Notes: generated by a model from the sequence alone, not told the origin. Positions 34,453 through 42,421 are shown, numbered from the stretch's first letter. The stretch: DNA of 64,000 bases from Streptomyces sp. NA02950 (GCF_013364155.1 NZ_CP054916.1:4399001-4463000), one strand, 5' to 3'. Numbers and translations are program-made.

Positions 34453-35988
34453 CGGTAGTTCGTTAAATCCGGCGGTAGAGGTCAATGCCGTGTCCGGTGG
34501 TGACCGCGTCGATCAGGGCCTGGAGCTCTGAGGGTGGGTCTGTGTCCGTCCAGGCTCGCCACCACCGGGTGAGGGTGATGGCGGGGGTGAGCCAGGACCG
34601 GATGGCCCGTAAGGCCCTGGGCCAGCAGGGCTGTTGGGGCTGGTGGGGTTCGGTTGATCCCCCTCTCTGGCCCGTCGTCGGGGCATGGGTCCGGCGCGGT
34701 GGCATCCAGGGGTCCCGGTGGGGCGAACCACTGGTCCCAGCAGAAGGAGAAGGCGCAGTTGACCAGGGTCTGGTGGCGGCGGATGGCGCGGTCGGAGCGG
34801 ACTTGGAAGTCGGCCCAGCCGAGTTCGTCCTTGATCTGTTTGTAGCTCTGCTCGATCCAGGGCCGCAGTCCGTAGAGGTGGACGATCTCGGCGAGGCCCG
34901 CCGGCGGGTGCGGGCCGGTGGCAGCGTGGGGTGTGTCGGGGTGGGGCAGGCTGGTGGCCAGGTACCAGGTGGCCTTCTCCGGCAGGCTGCCCGGATCGGT
35001 GGTGGCCACGACCAGCCGGCAGGGAGAGTCGGGGCCGTAGCCGCCCAGGCGGGCATCAGCCGCCCACCAGGTCTCGGTGTGCCCGTCACGGAAGTGACGT
35101 TCCACGGGCATCCAGTCGCCTGGATGCCTGGCATCGCGCCAGGCCAGTGAGTGTGCGGCTTCGATGGGGGTGTGCGGCTGGTCGGCCGGAGCCCAGGTGC
35201 CGCGGTGCGGCTTGAGCGCGACCACGTAGGCCAGGCCGGCCTCGCGCAGTGCGAGGTACCAGTCGTCGCTGACCGAGTAGGCGCAGTCGGCGACCACCGC
35301 CCGGCAGCCGAAGCCGGCCTCCTTCCCTCGGGCCGCGAGGGCAGCGGCCAGCTGTGGTTTCGTGCGGAAGTCCGGGTCGGAGCGGCTGCGGGTGAAGTGG
35401 TGGGCGGGGGTGTAGGGAGCCGCGTGCAGCGGGTAGTACACACGGCCGTCGGTCCACACCGTGGTCACCGTGACGATGCCGTTGTCCGTCTTGCCGTACC
35501 GGCCCAGCCACTGTCGGCCCACGTGCGCGGTGGCCGTGCCGTCCTTACGGTCCCCGGAATCGTCGATCACGATGACCCCGCCGTCGTGCGGAGCCGTCGC
35601 CGACTGCTCACGCAGCAGCTCAAGCCGCCGGTCGTTGACCTGCTCGGCCTCCCAAGGGGACTCGGACAGGAAGAACTGCAGCCGCTGCACCCCCGCCGTC
35701 CCCGCACCCGCCACCGGCTCCGCCCCTGCCAGGCATGTGATCGTCTTGTTCCGCTCCCGTGGTGCCAGCAGTCCCGTCAGGTACTCGCGAAACCCCCGCC
35801 GCTGAGCCAGACTGAAGAAGAGGTCGTCGAACCGCGCCGCATAGTCCTCCAACGGCCCCGGCGCAGGCGGACACGGACGGCGAGCGGTCATCTTCAGCCC
35901 CCAGCCAGGTAGTTGACTCCTACCACCGGCCTACGACCAACCCGGCCTGCCGTCAACCCGCACCACCGCCGGATTTAACGAACTACCG
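34453..35988 (-). mobile_element. IS701-family element, copy B
   Basis: 1536 bp, identical in protein to copy A and in tandem with it, sharing the CTAC at 34449-34452; a third CTAC follows at 35989-35992. Copy B (or A) therefore landed in the target duplication of the other. Confidence 0.9.
34482..35891 (-). CDS. IS701-family transposase, copy B
   Basis: 469 residues, identical to copy A. No lesion. Lies in direct tandem with A, so recombination between the two could delete one copy. Confidence 0.92.
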   Translation of the reverse strand: MTARRPCPPAPGPLEDYAARFDDLFFSLAQRRGFREYLTGLLAPRERNKTITCLAGAEPVAGAGTAGVQRLQFFLSESPWEAEQVNDRRLELLREQSATAPHDGGVIVIDDSGDRKDGTATAHVGRQWLGRYGKTDNGIVTVTTVWTDGRVYYPLHAAPYTPAHHFTRSRSDPDFRTKPQLAAALAARGKEAGFGCRAVVADCAYSVSDDWYLALREAGLAYVVALKPHRGTWAPADQPHTPIEAAHSLAWRDARHPGDWMPVERHFRDGHTETWWAADARLGGYGPDSPCRLVVATTDPGSLPEKATWYLATSLPHPDTPHAATGPHPPAGLAEIVHLYGLRPWIEQSYKQIKDELGWADFQVRSDRAIRRHQTLVNCAFSFCWDQWFAPPGPLDATAPDPCPDDGPERGINRTPPAPTALLAQGLTGHPVLAHPRHHPHPVVASLDGHRPTLRAPGPDRRGHHRTRH

Positions 35989-36023
35989 CTACTGAGGTTG
36001 AACTCGTGATGTCGCTGGGGTGC

Positions 36024-36599
36024 TCAGGCGGGTCGGATGGTCAGGCCGGTCTCGGCGAGGCAGCCGTCTATGAGGTCGCTGCGGTACTGGATGTGCCGTA
36101 AGCCGCGTCGGATGCGGTGGACGAGGTGTTCGGGAGTGCTGAAGGCGACGTTGGAAAGCCAACCGCGCCGCAGCAGTGACCAGATCCCTTCGACGGGGTT
36201 GAGGTCGGGTGCGTAGGGCGGCAGGTAGTAAATGGTCAGCCAGTCCCGGACTGCCGCCCATTCCCGCAGGTCGGCGGCTTTGTGGACGTTCAGGTTGTCC
36301 CAGACGAGAACGATCGGGCCGCCGAGCTGCTGGTGGGCGGCGATCAGCAGGTCCCGGTAGTCGCGCCAGGAGAAGCTTTTGCGTCCGTCGCGCGGGCCGT
36401 CGTCCCGGCGCGGCCGGTAGATCAGCCGGGACCGGTGGCCGGGTTTGTAGCAGGTCAGCGCAGCGATCGATATCCGTCTGCGCGAACGGCCGCGGACCCG
36501 CACCACCGGGGTCCGGCCGCGCTGGGACCAGGTTTTCGCCTGCGGCGGCGTCATGGAGAATCCGGCTTCGTCCTCAAAGACCAGCCAGGCTCCACTCAC
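36024..36599 (-). CDS. IS630-family transposase, orfB (DDE domain)
   Basis: 191 residues from a GTG overlapping the orfA stop (GTGA). It carries the catalytic centre: LVFEDEAGFSM (first Asp), VLVWDNLNVHKA (second Asp), and PPYAPDLNPVEGIWS (Glu). In this family orfA and orfB are made separately or joined by frameshifting; here the overlap allows either coupling or a shift. Confidence 0.88.
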   Translation of the reverse strand: MSGAWLVFEDEAGFSMTPPQAKTWSQRGRTPVVRVRGRSRRRISIAALTCYKPGHRSRLIYRPRRDDGPRDGRKSFSWRDYRDLLIAAHQQLGGPIVLVWDNLNVHKAADLREWAAVRDWLTIYYLPPYAPDLNPVEGIWSLLRRGWLSNVAFSTPEHLVHRIRRGLRHIQYRSDLIDGCLAETGLTIRPA

Positions 36600-37090
36600 C
36601 GCCGCGAGCCTTCCGCGCAGGGCCACACCTCCTTGACCCACCCGGCCACCGCATCGTCGTCCCGCTCCATCGCCCGTCGGGCCGGGACCTGGCAGGACCA
36701 TCCGTTACGGACCAGCAGCTTGCGCACGCCCTGGACCGTGTAGGTCAGGTGGAAGCGGCGGCCGATCACCGTCTTCACGCGGCTCAGGGTCCACCGCTGG
36801 TCTTCCCAGCCGTGAGCGGCCGCCCCTTTGGCCAGCTCTGCCTCCAACTGGGCGAACTGCTTATCGCTCAGTCGCGGCAGCGACGCCGGCCCCTGCGACC
36901 GCAGAGCCCGCGGACCGCCCTCGTCCCACACCTGCCGCCACCGCTGTACCGAGCGGACGCTGACGCGCAAGTCCTTGGCGATCACCGAGCTCGCCTCACC
37001 CTGGGCGAACCTCTCAGCCGCCTTCAGCCGTAACTCCTCGCGGAACTGCTGCCGTTCGGCGGTCAGCCCGCCCCCTTGTGGATACCGCAT
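36596..37090 (-). CDS. IS630-family transposase, orfA (HTH part)
   Basis: 164 residues. Two helix-turn-helix units (AAERFAQGEASSVIAKDLRV with SVRSVQRWRQVW, and LSRVKTVIGRRFHLTYTVQG) bind the inverted repeats. It ends WVKEVWPCAEGSRR just as the DDE frame begins. The ATG at 37090 is used; another lies six codons upstream. Confidence 0.87.
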   Translation of the reverse strand: MRYPQGGGLTAERQQFREELRLKAAERFAQGEASSVIAKDLRVSVRSVQRWRQVWDEGGPRALRSQGPASLPRLSDKQFAQLEAELAKGAAAHGWEDQRWTLSRVKTVIGRRFHLTYTVQGVRKLLVRNGWSCQVPARRAMERDDDAVAGWVKEVWPCAEGSRR

Positions 37091-37157
37091 GTCCTGGTGA
37101 TACCGCACAGACGACGAGCCGTCAGCCCCTACGACACCACGAGTTCAACCTCAGTAA

Positions 37158-38693
37158 CGGTAGTTCGTTAAATCCGGCGGTAGAGGTCAATGCCGTGTCC
37201 GGTGGTGACCGCGTCGATCAGGGCCTGGAGCTCTGAGGGTGGGTCTGTGTCCGTCCAGGCTCGCCACCACCGGGTGAGGGTGATGGCGGGGGTGAGCCAG
37301 GACCGGATGGCCCGTAAGGCCCTGGGCCAGCAGGGCTGTTGGGGCTGGTGGGGTTCGGTTGATCCCCCTCTCTGGCCCGTCGTCGGGGCATGGGTCCGGC
37401 GCGGTGGCATCCAGGGGTCCCGGTGGGGCGAACCACTGGTCCCAGCAGAAGGAGAAGGCGCAGTTGACCAGGGTCTGGTGGCGGCGGATGGCGCGGTCGG
37501 AGCGGACTTGGAAGTCGGCCCAGCCGAGTTCGTCCTTGATCTGTTTGTAGCTCTGCTCGATCCAGGGCCGCAGTCCGTAGAGGTGGACGATCTCGGCGAG
37601 GCCCGCCGGCGGGTGCGGGCCGGTGGCAGCGTGGGGTGTGTCGGGGTGGGGCAGGCTGGTGGCCAGGTACCAGGTGGCCTTCTCCGGCAGGCTGCCCGGA
37701 TCGGTGGTGGCCACGACCAGCCGGCAGGGAGAGTCGGGGCCGTAGCCGCCCAGGCGGGCATCAGCCGCCCACCAGGTCTCGGTGTGCCCGTCACGGAAGT
37801 GACGTTCCACGGGCATCCAGTCGCCTGGATGCCTGGCATCGCGCCAGGCCAGTGAGTGTGCGGCTTCGATGGGGGTGTGCGGCTGGTCGGCCGGAGCCCA
37901 GGTGCCGCGGTGCGGCTTGAGCGCGACCACGTAGGCCAGGCCGGCCTCGCGCAGTGCGAGGTACCAGTCGTCGCTGACCGAGTAGGCGCAGTCGGCGACC
38001 ACCGCCCGGCAGCCGAAGCCGGCCTCCTTCCCTCGGGCCGCGAGGGCAGCGGCCAGCTGTGGTTTCGTGCGGAAGTCCGGGTCGGAGCGGCTGCGGGTGA
38101 AGTGGTGGGCGGGGGTGTAGGGAGCCGCGTGCAGCGGGTAGTACACACGGCCGTCGGTCCACACCGTGGTCACCGTGACGATGCCGTTGTCCGTCTTGCC
38201 GTACCGGCCCAGCCACTGTCGGCCCACGTGCGCGGTGGCCGTGCCGTCCTTACGGTCCCCGGAATCGTCGATCACGATGACCCCGCCGTCGTGCGGAGCC
38301 GTCGCCGACTGCTCACGCAGCAGCTCAAGCCGCCGGTCGTTGACCTGCTCGGCCTCCCAAGGGGACTCGGACAGGAAGAACTGCAGCCGCTGCACCCCCG
38401 CCGTCCCCGCACCCGCCACCGGCTCCGCCCCTGCCAGGCATGTGATCGTCTTGTTCCGCTCCCGTGGTGCCAGCAGTCCCGTCAGGTACTCGCGAAACCC
38501 CCGCCGCTGAGCCAGACTGAAGAAGAGGTCGTCGAACCGCGCCGCATAGTCCTCCAACGGCCCCGGCGCAGGCGGACACGGACGGCGAGCGGTCATCTTC
38601 AGCCCCCAGCCAGGTAGTTGACTCCTACCACCGGCCTACGACCAACCCGGCCTGCCGTCAACCCGCACCACCGCCGGATTTAACGAACTACCG
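37158..38693 (-). mobile_element. IS701-family element, copy C
   Basis: 1536 bp, the same ends as A and B, with perfect 4-bp duplication GTAA (37154-37157 and 38694-38697). The G of the left GTAA is the last base of the IS630 element, so it inserted at that element's right tip. Confidence 0.92.
37187..38596 (-). CDS. IS701-family transposase, copy C
   Basis: 469 residues, identical to A and B. Complete. Confidence 0.92.
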   Translation of the reverse strand: MTARRPCPPAPGPLEDYAARFDDLFFSLAQRRGFREYLTGLLAPRERNKTITCLAGAEPVAGAGTAGVQRLQFFLSESPWEAEQVNDRRLELLREQSATAPHDGGVIVIDDSGDRKDGTATAHVGRQWLGRYGKTDNGIVTVTTVWTDGRVYYPLHAAPYTPAHHFTRSRSDPDFRTKPQLAAALAARGKEAGFGCRAVVADCAYSVSDDWYLALREAGLAYVVALKPHRGTWAPADQPHTPIEAAHSLAWRDARHPGDWMPVERHFRDGHTETWWAADARLGGYGPDSPCRLVVATTDPGSLPEKATWYLATSLPHPDTPHAATGPHPPAGLAEIVHLYGLRPWIEQSYKQIKDELGWADFQVRSDRAIRRHQTLVNCAFSFCWDQWFAPPGPLDATAPDPCPDDGPERGINRTPPAPTALLAQGLTGHPVLAHPRHHPHPVVASLDGHRPTLRAPGPDRRGHHRTRH

Positions 38694-38696
38694 GTA

Positions 38697-38924
38697 ATCG
38701 AGGTATTCGGAAATCTATTACTAAAAGGAAAGATACCAGAAAATAGGACCATTCGACTCGGCGTCGGTTCGGACCTATTGGTTTGGTACCTGATACAGGA
38801 CGGATACCTCGAAAGGTATCGCTTTCCGAAGGGCGAAACACACCCCTACGAACTCTTCAGATTCACCCCATCTGGAATCGCATTCCTGCGCCGATGGGTG
38901 GCAGCACAGCCTCTCGACCTTTAG
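38697..38924 (+). pseudogene. HNH endonuclease gene, last segment
   Basis: 75 codons plus stop with no start of its own. Reads IEVFGNLLLKGKIPENRTIR, then VGSDLLVWYLIQDGYLERYR and RFTPSGIAFLRRWVAAQPLDL. It looks like a small winged-helix tail. Codon use is unusually A/T-rich for this genome (CTA TTA CTA AAA), hinting that the HNH gene came from elsewhere. Joined to the other two parts it completes a 172-residue HNH protein in frame. Confidence 0.82.
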
Positions 38925-38997
38925 AGTCAACGGTCCGAAACCGCCGTGCCTGACATCGGCTCGGCGGGGCACCAGGAAGGCAGAGAGGATGTGACCG

Positions 38998-39837
38998 CTA
39001 GGGACACTCACGCAACCGACGAAGAAATCTCTTAAGCGAGGCCATCAGCTCTTGTGGGTTGTCTATGACCTCAACAGGAACTCGGTCGACGTACGCGATG
39101 CCTGCGTCCCGAAGCAAGTGGTCCCGCGACGTATCCATAGCGCGCCGTACACGGTGGTCCGGACCATCGATCTCCAGGACGCCGGCCCGCCCCCTGTAGG
39201 TCACGAGCAGGTCCGGTTCCCAGGTATGCCCTAAGACCCTACCGTTCGGCAGAGGAAAAATTGAGATCGTCTCTTCGGCAGGAAGCTCCTTCTCCTGCAA
39301 GTGCTTCAAAGCCTGGTAAACGCGCTGTTCGCCATGGTTGGTGAAGGCAAGCCTGTCCATCACCCACTGTGGTTTTTCAGGCATGGTCCGACGCGCCTGA
39401 TTAGTCGGCCGATCGGTGGTCATCATCTCTTGCAGCCGCTGACGCCAGTCGGGACCTACCCGCGGCAGCGTCTCACGAAAGCCGAGCCAGGGAACGTTGT
39501 AGTCGAGTCGACCGCTGACCCGCTCGAATACCGAGCGGAGATGGGCGTGGACCTCATCGGTAAAGGCTGCTTCATTGCCCGGATCAATCTCTAGCCACAG
39601 ATCGTCTGAGCGGGAGTCGTGGTCGTACTCAATGACTGCGTTACGGACTAGCAGAAGCAACTGAACGTGCTTCGTATCGCCCCGCTGAAACAGAAGAGCA
39701 GCCATGTGCCCGAGCAAGGAGTCCGCCTTGGCACGATTCTGCTCTTCCCCAGAGGTCCACGAGTCATTGATGATTTCATCGTAGGTACGAGGGCGCTGAG
39801 GAACACTCGACTCCCCCTGCACCGGCTGCTCCGCCAC
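38998..39837 (-). CDS. Protein with a C-terminal PD-(D/E)XK nuclease-like domain
   Basis: 279 residues from a GTG behind GGGGAGGGG; the frame is open further up but has no ribosome site there. The first 150 residues are helical and acidic (SLLGHMAALLFQRGDTKHVQ, then WLEIDPGNEAAFTDEVHAHL) with no family recognised. The last 100 look like a Vsr/DUF559-type nuclease fold: a helix (GEQRVYQALKHLQE), WEPDLLVTYRGRAGVLEIDG with Asp and E-x-D, then a helix with RDHLLRDAGIAYVDRVP. The usual Lys is not obvious. It lies just inside the right end of the AICE where cargo genes collect, so a defence or DNA-repair role is plausible but not shown. Confidence 0.7.
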   Translation of the reverse strand: MAEQPVQGESSVPQRPRTYDEIINDSWTSGEEQNRAKADSLLGHMAALLFQRGDTKHVQLLLLVRNAVIEYDHDSRSDDLWLEIDPGNEAAFTDEVHAHLRSVFERVSGRLDYNVPWLGFRETLPRVGPDWRQRLQEMMTTDRPTNQARRTMPEKPQWVMDRLAFTNHGEQRVYQALKHLQEKELPAEETISIFPLPNGRVLGHTWEPDLLVTYRGRAGVLEIDGPDHRVRRAMDTSRDHLLRDAGIAYVDRVPVEVIDNPQELMASLKRFLRRLRECP

Positions 39838-40001
39838 TACCCCTCCCCGGGTCGGGACTACCTGGAAGCTACCTGATACCTGTGACGATTCGAGGCCGCT
39901 CACACACGCCTCGTCGATCCGATGACGACTTGTGTCCAACGCAGGGCGCAGCAGCAGAGGCAAGCCCCTTGCAAGGCATGTCAGTGATCAACAGACGGCC
40001 C

Positions 40002-40024
40002 GTGCCCGATGCGTGCCCGATGGG
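40002..40024. promoter_or_regulatory. Candidate integrase arm-type site, right end
   Basis: GTGCCCGATGC followed by GTGCCCGATGGG, nearly the same as the left-end pair at 14301. It starts 129 bp before the attR core; related pairs at 41134 and 42093 point to the same organisation in older elements. Confidence 0.55.
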
Positions 40025-40130
40025 GCGGGGAACCACGGTCAACCAGGGTCTGCGGCGAGCCCTGCCGCGGCAGACCAGATCACCCGTTCCAGCAGGTCAG
40101 AGCCGTTTTCATGCCCACCATGCCCGGTGA

Positions 40131-40206
40131 TTCCCAAGCTCAGAGCGCGGGTTCGATTCCCGTCACCCGCTCCAGACAGAAGCCCCAGGCCAGCGGCCCG
40201 GGGCTT
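40131..40206. repeat. attR: attR of the AICE (76-bp direct repeat)
   Basis: Identical to 14195-14270, covering the tRNA-Gly 3' half and its terminator. Upstream of it is element DNA, so no tRNA can form here. Confidence 0.92.
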
Positions 40207-40411
40207 CTTCGTTGCCCGGGGCCGCTGGGGTCTCTGTCAACCCGTGACGACTACCAAGAGCCAGCACAACGCGATCACACCTGAGCCAAAGCGATCGAGA
40301 CGCGTCGGGTGTTGTGTGGCTGACGAGGTGCGGGCGTAGGCTCAACCCAGCGTCCGCAACAACGGCCAGGCTCACGATGATCACGCAGACCGCCGCGCAG
40401 GAGACGTTCCG

Positions 40412-40765
40412 ATGACCGAGCAGCCCTCTGCCCCCGACGGGCCCCTGATCCCCATGCCGGCACTCACTCCGGCAGCGCTCCGCGCAGCGGTCGCCCAGAT
40501 CGCCCCCGCCCAGCTGCCGTCTTTTGTCGAACACCTCGACCGCGCGGTCGAACAAGCCGCCACGCAGAGCACTATCGCTCCGCTGCGTACCTTCCTGCTG
40601 TGGTGGGGAGAATTCGTAGCCATCCAGCGCTATCCCGCGCGAGCGGCCCGCCTGCGTGAACTGGAAACCGTGGCGGAAGAGGCAACGGACCGCGAGGCCC
40701 TGCGTTCCGTACTCGCCGAGATGCGACAGATCACAGACCTGGCGCAGCGCGAGATCTCCGCGTGA
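40412..40765 (+). CDS. DUF6247-family protein, possible antitoxin
   Basis: 117 residues, ATG after GCAGGAGACG. Starts MTEQPSAPDGPLIPMPALTP, then ALRAAVAQIAPAQLPSFVEH and TFLLWWGEFVAIQRYPARAA, which is the DUF6247 pattern as I remember it. Helical throughout. Its stop overlaps the GTG of a small partner gene (GTGA), a typical toxin-antitoxin arrangement with the antitoxin first. Found in the first accretion island right of the AICE. Confidence 0.72.
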   Translation: MTEQPSAPDGPLIPMPALTPAALRAAVAQIAPAQLPSFVEHLDRAVEQAATQSTIAPLRTFLLWWGEFVAIQRYPARAARLRELETVAEEATDREALRSVLAEMRQITDLAQREISA

Positions 40766-41025
40766 GCGATAACTGGACCTGGGACTACGACCCCGATGCC
40801 GAGCATGTCGTAGGCGGCCTGCCTCATGAAGTCGTGGCCGAAGTAGAGCGTTTGGCTGAGCAGCTGACCGTCCTGGGCCGCGACGCCGTCGATGTCGGCC
40901 GCGGAAACCCGCACGGCGGAGGTCTGCGGACACAGGACATTTTCGGAGGGCGCGGCTTCTTCATGTTCATGGCTCTGGAGCGGCTCGAACTTGTTGTGAT
41001 CACCCGCGTCACATGGCTCGGCTGA
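40762..41025 (+). CDS. Small partner protein, possible RelE/ParE-like toxin
   Basis: 87 residues. Reads WTWDYDPDAEHVVGGLPHEV, then VAEVERLAEQLTVLGRDAVD, and ends with a beta-rich part, FFMFMALERLELVVITRVTWLG. Short helices followed by strands fit a RelE/ParE fold, but I see no diagnostic residues. A truncated second copy lies at 42200-42421. Coupled to the DUF6247 gene. Confidence 0.6.
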   Translation: MSDNWTWDYDPDAEHVVGGLPHEVVAEVERLAEQLTVLGRDAVDVGRGNPHGGGLRTQDIFGGRGFFMFMALERLELVVITRVTWLG

Positions 41026-41133
41026 TCAGCGACTACGGCGCCAGCCTGCATGCGATCGGCCCGCTTGACTGCTGCGGGGTGAGCCAGGGTGGGCGCGCCA
41101 GGACGCCGCCTGAGCAACTGCGTAGCGTTCCCC

Positions 41134-41157
41134 GCACCAGAAGCGCACCAGATACGG
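41134..41157. repeat. Diverged arm-type repeat pair
   Basis: GCACCAGAAGC then GCACCAGATACGG, the same spacing as the pairs at the AICE ends. It starts 126 bp before the next tRNA-tail core. A related pair is at 42093-42116 (GCACCAGATGC, GCACCAGATAG). Confidence 0.5.
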
Positions 41158-41255
41158 CGGTCAACAGCGGTCAATGCCGGGAACTGCGAAAGGTCGGCAA
41201 CGTGCGCCAGCCCTCGTTTGCGCTGGTCAGCAGCCTACTCAGTCCTGATCATCAC

Positions 41256-41304
41256 GTGATTCCCAAGCTCAGAGCGCGGGTTCGATTCCCGTCACCCGCT
41301 CCAT
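41256..41304. repeat. tRNA-Gly 3'-tail copy (old att site)
   Basis: GTGATTCCCAAGCTCAGAGC and the rest of the tRNA 3' half through CCA. No 5' half, so not a tRNA gene. Its own hairpin (AAGGCCC.../...GGGCCTT, 41309-41335) follows, different from the one at attL/attR, so this is an independent integration scar. Confidence 0.88.
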
Positions 41305-41382
41305 AGCGAAGGCCCAGGTCACAGACCCGGGCCTTGTCCGCTTTTCACGGGATGCCGTTCGCAGTCGGGGGCTCGATTGGAC

Positions 41383-41398
41383 GCATACTGGAGTATGC
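41383..41398. promoter_or_regulatory. Operator palindrome GCATACTGGAGTATGC
   Basis: Perfect 7-bp arms around GG, eight bases before the ATG of the antitoxin gene. The place and symmetry fit autorepression by the VapB-type protein. Confidence 0.65.
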
Positions 41399-41405
41399 TC
41401 GACTC

Positions 41406-41654
41406 ATGTCCGCCACGACACGCATCACCGTCACCCTGCCCACCGAGCAGGTCGCCGAGCTGAGGAAGCTCACGGACAACGTGTCCGGGTATGTGGCCGA
41501 AGCGGTGGCCCGCCAGATCAGGCACCAACTCCTCGGCGACGATCTGCGGCGCCATCAGGAGGAACAAGGCGCCTTCACAGACGAAGAGCTGGCCGAAGCC
41601 CGCGCCAAGATCTTCGGCACCGCCGACCGTGCCGGCCACACGGGCGCGGCGTGA
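41406..41654 (+). CDS. VapB-type antitoxin
   Basis: 82 residues. The N-terminus TTRITVTLPTEQVAELRKLT looks like a ribbon-helix-helix DNA-binding domain, followed by an acidic tail (QEEQGAFTDEELAEARAKIF) that would wrap the toxin. The ATG lies after the palindrome. Stop and the toxin start overlap (GTGA). Confidence 0.85.
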   Translation: MSATTRITVTLPTEQVAELRKLTDNVSGYVAEAVARQIRHQLLGDDLRRHQEEQGAFTDEELAEARAKIFGTADRAGHTGAA

Positions 41655-42052
41655 GCACACACCTGGAGACCGTCGTCCTGGACTCCCAGGGGCTGTCCGC
41701 CTGGGTTGCCCAGGATCGCAAAGTTCTCGCGATGTTCCAGGTGTTCCACGAAATGGGAGCTGATCTCGTCGTCAGCGCCAACACCATCGTCGAAGTCAGC
41801 CACTCGCGGGTGAACCTGCCACGCTTGAACTGGGCCCTCTCACGGGTCAAGGTCGAACCCGTCACCGAACAGGCGGCCAAGGCTGCCGCCGAACTACTCA
41901 AGTCAGCAGGACTGCACGGGCACAAATACGCGATTGACGCCACCGTCGCAGAGGCTGCCCTGCGCCAGCCGCCACCAGTCGCCGTACTCACCTCCGACAC
42001 CGCCGACATGGCCAGGCTCTGCAATGAGCGCGTGCGACTGATCGCCCCATGA
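41651..42052 (+). CDS. PIN-domain toxin (VapC-type)
   Basis: 133 residues. Acidic PIN residues: VVLDSQGLSAWVA (Asp), VSANTIVEVSHSRVN (Glu), KYAIDATVAEAAL (Asp) and LTSDTADMARLC (Asp). VapC toxins are metal-dependent RNases that cut tRNA or rRNA; the paired antitoxin neutralises them. All four acidic positions are kept, so it should be active. Carried in the second accretion island. Confidence 0.88.
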   Translation: MSTHLETVVLDSQGLSAWVAQDRKVLAMFQVFHEMGADLVVSANTIVEVSHSRVNLPRLNWALSRVKVEPVTEQAAKAAAELLKSAGLHGHKYAIDATVAEAALRQPPPVAVLTSDTADMARLCNERVRLIAP

Positions 42053-42199
42053 GGTGCGGTCCTCCAGGACAGACAGATGCGCGGTGGACGACGCACCAGA
42101 TGCGCACCAGATAGAGCCGTGAACAGCGGTCAATGACGGTGCTGCGAGCGAGTTACGCGCCAGTTTGCCGCCAGCGCTCGTCTGCGCTGGTCAGCGACG

Positions 42200-42421
42200 C
42201 ACGTCGTAGGCGGCCTGCCTCACGAAGTCGTGGCCGAGGTGGGGGGCTTGGCTGAGCAGCTGACGGTCCTGGGCCGCGACGCGGTCGACGTCGGCCGCGG
42301 AAATCCGCACGGCGGAGGTCTGCGGACCCAGGACATCTTCGGGGGACGGGGCTTCTTCATGTTCATGGCGCTGGGACGCCTTGAGTTGGTTGTGATCACC
42401 CGCGTCAGATGGCTCGGCTGA
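42200..42421 (+). pseudogene. Truncated copy of the 87-residue toxin-like gene
   Basis: Starts at HVVGGLPHEVVAEV without the first 14 codons and continues to VVITRVRWLG and stop. About 90% alike to 40801-41025 in sequence. The DUF6247 partner and the start are missing. It is joined directly to the arm-repeat-like region at 42093-42190. Confidence 0.8.

Larger units (their letters stand above)
35992..37154 (-). mobile_element. IS630-family element
   Basis: 1163 bp with perfect inverted repeats CTGAGGTTGAACTCGTG / CACGAGTTCAACCTCAG and TA on each side (35990-35991 and 37155-37156), the standard IS630/mariner duplication. Removing it and one TA restores the HNH reading frame. Confidence 0.9.
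14195..40206. mobile_element. AICE (pSAM2-type integrative and conjugative element) in tRNA-Gly
   Basis: Direct 76-bp att repeats enclose the ordered set int, xis, rep, spdD-type genes, spd membrane genes, FtsK/TraB translocase, a SCO3933-type regulator, a KorSA-like repressor and a Pif-like Nudix gene: the standard AICE backbone. Backbone genes look intact. About 9 kb is IS sequence (two IS1380, three IS701, one IS630) and about 6 kb is transposon cargo. The original element was probably near 11 kb. Confidence 0.93.

Noticed and set aside
41256..41304. Considered as a second tRNA-Gly gene (likewise 40131 and 45820)
   Set aside because: Only the 3' half is present; acceptor 5' strand, D-arm and half of the anticodon stem are missing.
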